Assembly (NCBI GenBank): GCA_026874595.1
Contig: CM049314.1
Location: 16,858,729 to 16,922,728, forward strand
Reading direction: 5' to 3'
From: Sipunculus nudus
Taxonomy: Eukaryota > Annelida > Sipuncula > Golfingiida > Sipunculidae
DNA length: 64,000 nucleotides
Both the position numbers and the translations under genes were made by a program. This document shows, piece after piece, positions 58,151 through 64,000 of the stretch (within the stretch, counting starts at the first letter, position 1; each line of letters starts with the position of its first letter). The notes beneath the pieces are model-generated. The model had not been told where the DNA came from, made no database searches, and saw only the letters and a list, made by a program, of their open reading frames with translations.

Positions 58151-60777
58151 CCTAACCTGGTATTTCCATACCGGATCATATCGGCTCTATCGCACCTTAT
58201 TGATCTATAAACACGCAAGAAGGAAACTTTAGCCAGCAGGTTCATCAAGGAAAACTCGAAAACAGCTTAGTGTCACATTGAGTAATCCCACAGCCACAAC
58301 AGAGTTACTCTGTTTCCGGAAGAGTGGCTTCTAGTGGGAGGCTGATTAATGTACGTTACCATTGGCTGGTATCAATGGTGATTAAGTGATAACGGTTATT
58401 GACATTATTTGGCTTCTGGCACCACAGCAGGATGTACAAATTTATAAGGCTCTCCTCCAATAAAACACAAGTGCAGGATGCCATTTGTATTCAGGATTTT
58501 TGCATTCATGACTAGAGTATTCAACGGGCGAGTATCTCCACCACACATCCGATATTTCCGCTACCTTTCACCGGAATCCATTGATTTGTGTTCAGGTTAC
58601 AGGTATACAATTAATTGATTATATTTAATTAAATATATTTAGTATAAACTGCAAAGACAAGACTGTCGAATGTGTTTATAGCCCCTTTGTACAGTATATT
58701 TTATACATATGCAATTTAAGATAATGCAAACCACAAGGACAATATTATAAAATTAAACAGCAAGATGTAACATTAAAAATGAAAATAAGATAATATACAG
58801 TGCACTCAGGGAAATTCAGAACGGTAAAATGTCACAAAATATGAATGAAATGTTAATATATGATATATAAAGTAGCATAAAGACACAAGGGAGGTTTAAA
58901 CTTAGCGACCTTTTAAGAGGAGAACTTCCCTAAGAATCATCTAAGCTGTTATACAAGATAGAGCCTCTAAAAATAAAACTTATTTCTTCATTCAGTCGGT
59001 CCCAGGTTTAGGTATGTATATTATTAATAGGAAAGAATATCACGTGTGACAAATAAGGATGCGAGTCAGATATTAATGTTTTTGTCCAACTGAATTAATG
59101 CCAAGGGAAAGACTGGTATCAATAATGCTACAGCTATAGTTAAAATTGCTACTTATAATGCGTGCGCTCGATTTTGAAATCTTTATGGTATTCAGACATC
59201 AGGACGTTGACGGCGCATTTTCCCCAGTGCCGTAAGGCCGTAGTCAGTATGTGCATGGCTGAATCAGGCCATTGTATATAAGCACACCCGTATCTCGAAC
59301 ATTGTATCGACTGCATGGATCTATAGAGGATATCTAATCAGTGATGCCGTATTGTGTAACTTTGTTGGGATTATTTAGATTAAGATAATAACACAGGGGG
59401 AGCCTACTTGGACTTGAGTGGATTTAGGAGATGAAAGATATTCATTAAGCACCAGGGCCAAGTAAGTGATATAATTAGATTGTTTGATTGGATTGACAAA
59501 TGCCGTGATAAAAAGATCAATGACCACAATTGAACGGGCTCTGAGGAGAACAGTTGACCTTTTTTCAATATTGATAGAAAGCTTATTATCTTAAGCCATT
59601 TGTATTAAACATGAAGCAGTGACGCCGTGTTGAAGTTCCTGCCTACCTTTGTTAGGATCATCCCTTATAAATATTAAATAATTGCATCGTGCGCAAAAAG
59701 ATTGACATATAAATAGCATGGGTCTATATAAAGAAGCGTGCGGTGTTCTTATTCTTATATTAGAGTAGTTCTTTATAAGTTCATTTAAATTACTATAGAA
59801 TCGGTAATTTATTTCTTTATTGTGAGTGATGGTGTCAAACATTTCCTGAGGTCAAAGGAGCAAGCCCCTGTCAAACGTTTAGTATCAATTGCTTCGAGCC
59901 AATTGTCCACGGCTTTGTGTTAACTAGTTTGGGATATTTCATAAAAGCAGATTGGGTGTAAGTTTTAATATATACAAGTTTCAGTGGCGTAAGATTTGGC
60001 CATACGGAACTTTTTTTAAAATTTGAATGCAGAAGAAGACGAATAGTTATCGATATCTTCTTTGGATCTTCTGCCTTTGTTCATGGGAGGTTTTCTTACA
60101 AAATTCCGATCGATGGGAAAGGTAGCTTCGAAGAGAAACCGATTAAACAAGGCAGCTAAACTGAAGCATTATATTATGTGTGGCAATTCTCACCATCTCA
60201 GAATTTATACCGTGAGCTCCCAATTTTCGTTCGAGAGGTAGGCTCAACAAAAACTTTTGGAAGTTATGAAGTTAAATTCAAAGTTACTGGGGGAAGTTGA
60301 GCTAATAAATCAGTTGTGTACGAAGGTAATTTCTTTGACAGGTGAAGGCTATCAGCAGGGTGTCCATCGCTTCTCAATATTTATTTGCCGAGGTCTCGAT
60401 CTCAGCTCTCATTAACATGCTATTCACTTTTTATTTTTGTTAATATCAACTTGGCCTATTTCAATCATATAAAAGTTATGTGTACGTTTTATTATTCTGA
60501 CAGTATCTTTATTTTGAATGTTTATTAATGATGAGGTTAGTTTCAGTGTTATTTTAGAGCAATTTCGTCTGCATCAAGTTACCTCATAATTCAAAAGTTT
60601 CAATAAAACATAGCTTTTCAGACTTTACTCTGATTTCTCTGGTTGATGCATGCTTGTTACAAACTTAGATAACCCCCATTCCACAGGATCCATTTCTCAT
60701 TTTACAGCTGATGCAATCAGTACGAATTTAAACTGTAGAATGTTTCCGCATGAGTAACTGTCCACTGCACGCAGAAT
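58151..60777. other. Non-coding stretch, nothing recognised
   Basis: Short frames only. I see no repeat or RNA gene. Confidence 0.45.
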
Positions 60778-61715
60778 AAAAAAAAAATAAGGGAAGGGAC
60801 AGACAAGAGACAAATACCCAGTGACAATCTGACAGAAAGACAAACGGAATGATAAACAGACAGTCAGACAAACAGAATGATGAACAGACAGGTTGGCAAA
60901 CGGAATGATGTACAGACAGGTAGGCAAACGGAATGATGTACAGACAGAGAAGCAAACGGAATAACAAGCAGACAGAAAGCAAAATAGGAATGATAAACAG
61001 ACAGAGAGACAAACGGTATGATAAGCACACAGAAAGACAATCGGACTGATAAACAGAAAGAGAGACAAACGAATTGATACACAGACAGAATGGCAAACGA
61101 GGTGATGAACAGACACAGAGACAATCGGAATGATAAACAAAAAGAGAGACAAACCGAGATATAAATATACAAAGTGAGAAACGGAGTTACAAACAGAAAG
61201 AAAGTCAAACGAAATGATAAACAGAGTCAAACAGATTGACGAACAGACAGGCAGACAAACGGAATTATAAGAGCACAGGGAGGCAAGCGGAATGATGGAC
61301 AGACAGAGAAACAGACGGAATGATCAACAGACAGTAAGTCAAACGGAATGATAAACAGACAAAAAGACCAAGCGAATGATAAACAGACAGAAAAACAAAC
61401 TGAATGATAAACAGACAGAAAGAAAAAAAGAATTGATACACAGAAAGAAAGACAAACATGATGATGAACAGACAGACAGACAATCGGAATGATAAACAAA
61501 AAGAGTGACAAAAGAAGTGATAAACAGACAGATAGAGAAACGGAATGAGAAACAGACAGAAAGACAGACGGGATGTGAACAGAGTGACAAACGGAATGAT
61601 GAAGAGACAGTAAGACAAATAGAATAATAAACGGAGGGACAATCTAATAAAAAAACATATAGACAGGGAAACAGACTGACGCACAGATAAACACAGACAG
61701 ACTGACTTCCTTTCC
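60778..61715. repeat. Minisatellite, about 28 bp unit, about 33 copies
   Basis: The unit is CGGAATGATAAACAGACAGA followed by about 8 bases ending ACAAA. The left part (60850-60960) keeps an exact 28 bp step with a GATGTACAGACAGG variant. Elsewhere single-base indels are common. Because 28 is not a multiple of three and the unit lacks stops on the minus strand, all three minus frames stay open for long distances (up to 177 codons). They give Phe/Cys/Leu-rich products that are not credible. Confidence 0.9.
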
Positions 61716-62750
61716 AATATAAATAATTATTTATACATTTCCGATTGAGAAAACATATTCTAGTAAAACCAGATCACCTTATCACTAACAACCATTGTGT
61801 GCTGTGATTCTGTCACTCCGGCAGAACATGTTTTGTTGTTTAAATAGTTTTTAATTAGTTCAATTTTTTTTATTTTTAACGACTACAGAGATTTGGGAAA
61901 CAATGCTTTTAATTTGGTCTCAGCACGCTTTCATTGAACATTAGCAAAACGAATTGTCGTTTTATAATCAGTAACAAAGCTTCATTATTCTCACATTATC
62001 GCTTTCTGGGTACGTTTATAGTCTCTGGGGAACGAAGCAAACCATCAAAGGGGTGAAAAAAGTAATCACTTTTCAGCACAGACACAAATTTCTAGGTGTA
62101 TGCCATTCATTCGTACCGTTTAGTTCTAAAGGTCAGACCGTGTTACAACGTCTTCAGATTAAATATTCAAGTCATATTGGTGTCGGCGCCGGCGGGAAGT
62201 GAGACGGTGGGGTGTCCCTGTCGTCTGCTCCGCAGTGTCGTAACAACCTGCAGGGGCGGGTGTGACTCGCCTGAAAAGAACGTTATTATTTCGCTGATTA
62301 AAAGACAGCGTTATTTAATCCACCTGACATGACCCGGTGTAGGCTGGATGGATGGAATACCGTACTGCTGCAGGGTGTGGATACCATGCCTGGACCTGAT
62401 CTTGCCATGCCAATAGCACATGCTCATGCCGTGGTAATGAGCTCAATTTAGATTGTGCATGGTCTCCGAATTACTGTTATGAGGCGTCCGAGATGCACCT
62501 GACATAATACTCCAGTCAATAAACCTACTGGTCACGGAATCATATTCAACGTAACGGAAATATAGCACTAATATTCAGAGGACATGCCGTGATGTTAATT
62601 TCTTGATAAGATTAATGAATACTTAATACCCCAGTGTTTTACGTAACCGTGGATACACTACTCATTTTGCGTTTATATTGGACTGGTAGGCCTGCTTGAC
62701 TCCTAATGTCAGAAGGGCTAAATGGCGCCCTGTGCAACGTCCAGCTCCTC
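61716..62750. other. Non-coding stretch, nothing recognised
   Basis: A somewhat GC-richer part at 62180-62400 has a 78-codon frame with no recognisable domain. Confidence 0.4.
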
Positions 62751-62892
62751 AAAGTGACCGTATGTTATTCATGATAACACGTTTTACTCTCTATAGTTGT
62801 TTAAAGTAACTAGTCACTTACAAAGTGACCGTATGTTATTCATGATAACACGTTTTACTCTCTATAGTTGTTTAAAGTAACTAGTCACTTAC
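62751..62892 (+). repeat. Exact 71 bp tandem duplication
   Basis: The segments 62751-62821 and 62822-62892 are identical (starting AAAGTGACCGTATGTTATTC). The unit starts and ends with the dyad AAGTGAC / GTCACTT. Confidence 0.95.
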
Positions 62893-62925
62893 AGTTTTAG
62901 TCAATGTGCACCAGGCGCTATCAAG

Positions 62926-63155
62926 CGATCCAGGATTAAGGAAAAAAAAAAAGGGGGGGGGGGGGGGTCCAACCCAGGAGGACCAATGAACTCCCTTATA
63001 AAAGGTCCCTTTGTCCGGAAAAAAGGGGGGAGGGTGACAGGCGGTAAGCTTTTGTCTGAACCCCTTGAAAAAGGTTGCCTCGGAGGAATTAAAAAAAAGG
63101 GGGGTGGGTGGTGTCCGTCTCCCCTGGACCCCCCCCCCCCCAGGATCAGCTTCTG
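62926..63155 (+). mobile_element. G-run MITE, family 1, about 230 bp
   Basis: It matches the 57669-57877 element: GCGATCCAGGATTAAGGAAA, an A run and a G run, GGTCCAACCCAGGAGGACCA, CCTTATAAAAGGTCCC, GGTTGCCTCGG, then a C run and AGGATCAGCTTCTG. The left terminus is damaged, and no clean target duplication was found. Confidence 0.75.
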
Positions 63156-64000
63156 TTTACCTTTGTTCACCGTCTCTTGTTTGAAAGCCCTGGCACTTCG
63201 GTCTTCTCGTCTGCTATCAAGACTTACTAAATCTCGACATCAGAAAGCAAAGCTCCAAAATATTCTCCAAATTATTTTGAGACTGGCTAAAATTTCTGCA
63301 TGAAAGCGGGCTTCCATGTTGGCTCCCATTGGTATCCTCGCTCAAAGAAGCGCACCTTCCAAAATATATTAAGTGCGACTTGGGGAAATTGCAAAACTCA
63401 TACTTGCAGACGTCCCCATATTCAATCAACCATATATGCCATGGACAAAATATAATAAAGTTCCTCTGTAGTAATAATATTTTATTAGACATGGGTATGA
63501 ATTCACCATAATTGTCATATTTATTAAAAAATATTTGATATAGAAACAAGGGTGCTTTGGGGAGTGTATATATATATGACATATGAAATGTACAAATCAC
63601 ATCAAGAGTTATTAGTTACTTATACCATGAGTGAGTAAAATGTATAATTTAAGTAAAAATATATAATTTTAGTCAAATATGTCACTCTCGGATCGTATAT
63701 ATTATGTATCAACAAATTTTATGCAATAATAAGAATACAAATCACATTTAAAACATTGGGGGCGCTAATATAAATAAAAAATTAGAATTGAACATTGTTT
63801 ACATGATGTTTTCAGATTATCTGAAATATATATGAATTTGTTTCAGGCCGTATAGGGATTCTAAAATCTACAACGGTACTTTCATAAATAATGCGTTTAA
63901 ATGCCGTCTTTTTCGCCTAATTCACCGATTACTTTTGAAAACAATGCTCAAATACCACAGCCGACAAGGTATTAAAACCTAAAAAACATAAAAAAATACC
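63156..64000. other. Non-coding stretch to window end
   Basis: No gene is supported. A 127-codon minus-strand frame (63217-63600) has no domain and lies in ordinary AT-rich sequence. Confidence 0.4.

Noticed and set aside
60697-61717. Several overlapping Phe/Cys/Leu-rich frames that look like membrane proteins
   Set aside because: They are the 28 bp array read in three frames. The hydrophobicity is a by-product of the unit.
63217-63600. 127-codon minus-strand frame
   Set aside because: Composition follows AT-rich base content, and no splice context or domain is visible.

Overview
This looks like a stretch of animal nuclear DNA, most likely from a marine invertebrate and probably a bivalve mollusc. 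The reasons are an AT-rich background, very many long (TA)n runs, several kinds of tRNA-derived SINE, decayed non-LTR reverse transcriptases, and miniature inverted-repeat elements with G-run interiors. No intact gene is visible. There is no long open frame outside tandem repeats, no rRNA, no convincing functional tRNA and no CRISPR array. The organism call rests on general character and remembered repeat families, not on a database match.

Layout. 1-11.4 kb: mostly anonymous non-coding DNA with two weak exon candidates near the start, small hairpin repeats at 5.0 and 7.1 kb, and one better exon candidate at 10.35-10.59 kb (minus strand). 11.4-18.4 kb: three minisatellites (39, 33 and 53 bp units), a SINE and a 106 bp MITE. 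20.5-29.2 kb: a locally duplicated module (21 bp array, linker, 17 bp array, about 0.85 kb of unique sequence, TA run, SINE). It is present twice in full and once in part. A 310 bp palindromic foldback element interrupts the second copy, and a degenerate L1-like retrotransposon plus a second duplicated block follow. 30-34.4 kb: MITEs, a decayed minus-strand reverse transcriptase between directly repeated flanks, and a Tigger-like transposon end. 35.2-36.9 kb: a possible exon, weakly reminiscent of TMC channel proteins, beside a 52 bp minisatellite with an eight-unit higher-order repeat. 39.7-46.5 kb: 30 bp and 54 bp arrays, a 0.24 kb duplication and two SINEs. 47.9-53.8 kb: a GC-rich inverted-repeat element flanked by TTA, and a 704 bp element whose 106 bp deletion derivative lies at 16.6 kb. 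55-64 kb: a 91 bp triplet, a tandem triplication of a tRNA-like SINE with a G-run MITE inserted in the middle copy, a 28 bp array, an exact 71 bp duplication and another G-run MITE.

Nothing here reads as a set of cooperating genes. The window is best understood as intronic or intergenic DNA shaped by transposon insertion, nested insertion, segmental duplication and minisatellite growth. The most informative structures are the duplicated 20.5-28.7 kb module, whose insertions can be put in relative order, the palindrome built of palindromes at 26.34-26.65 kb, and the 704/106 bp element pair with 9 bp target duplications. Unit copy numbers and boundaries were counted by eye and may be off by a few bases.
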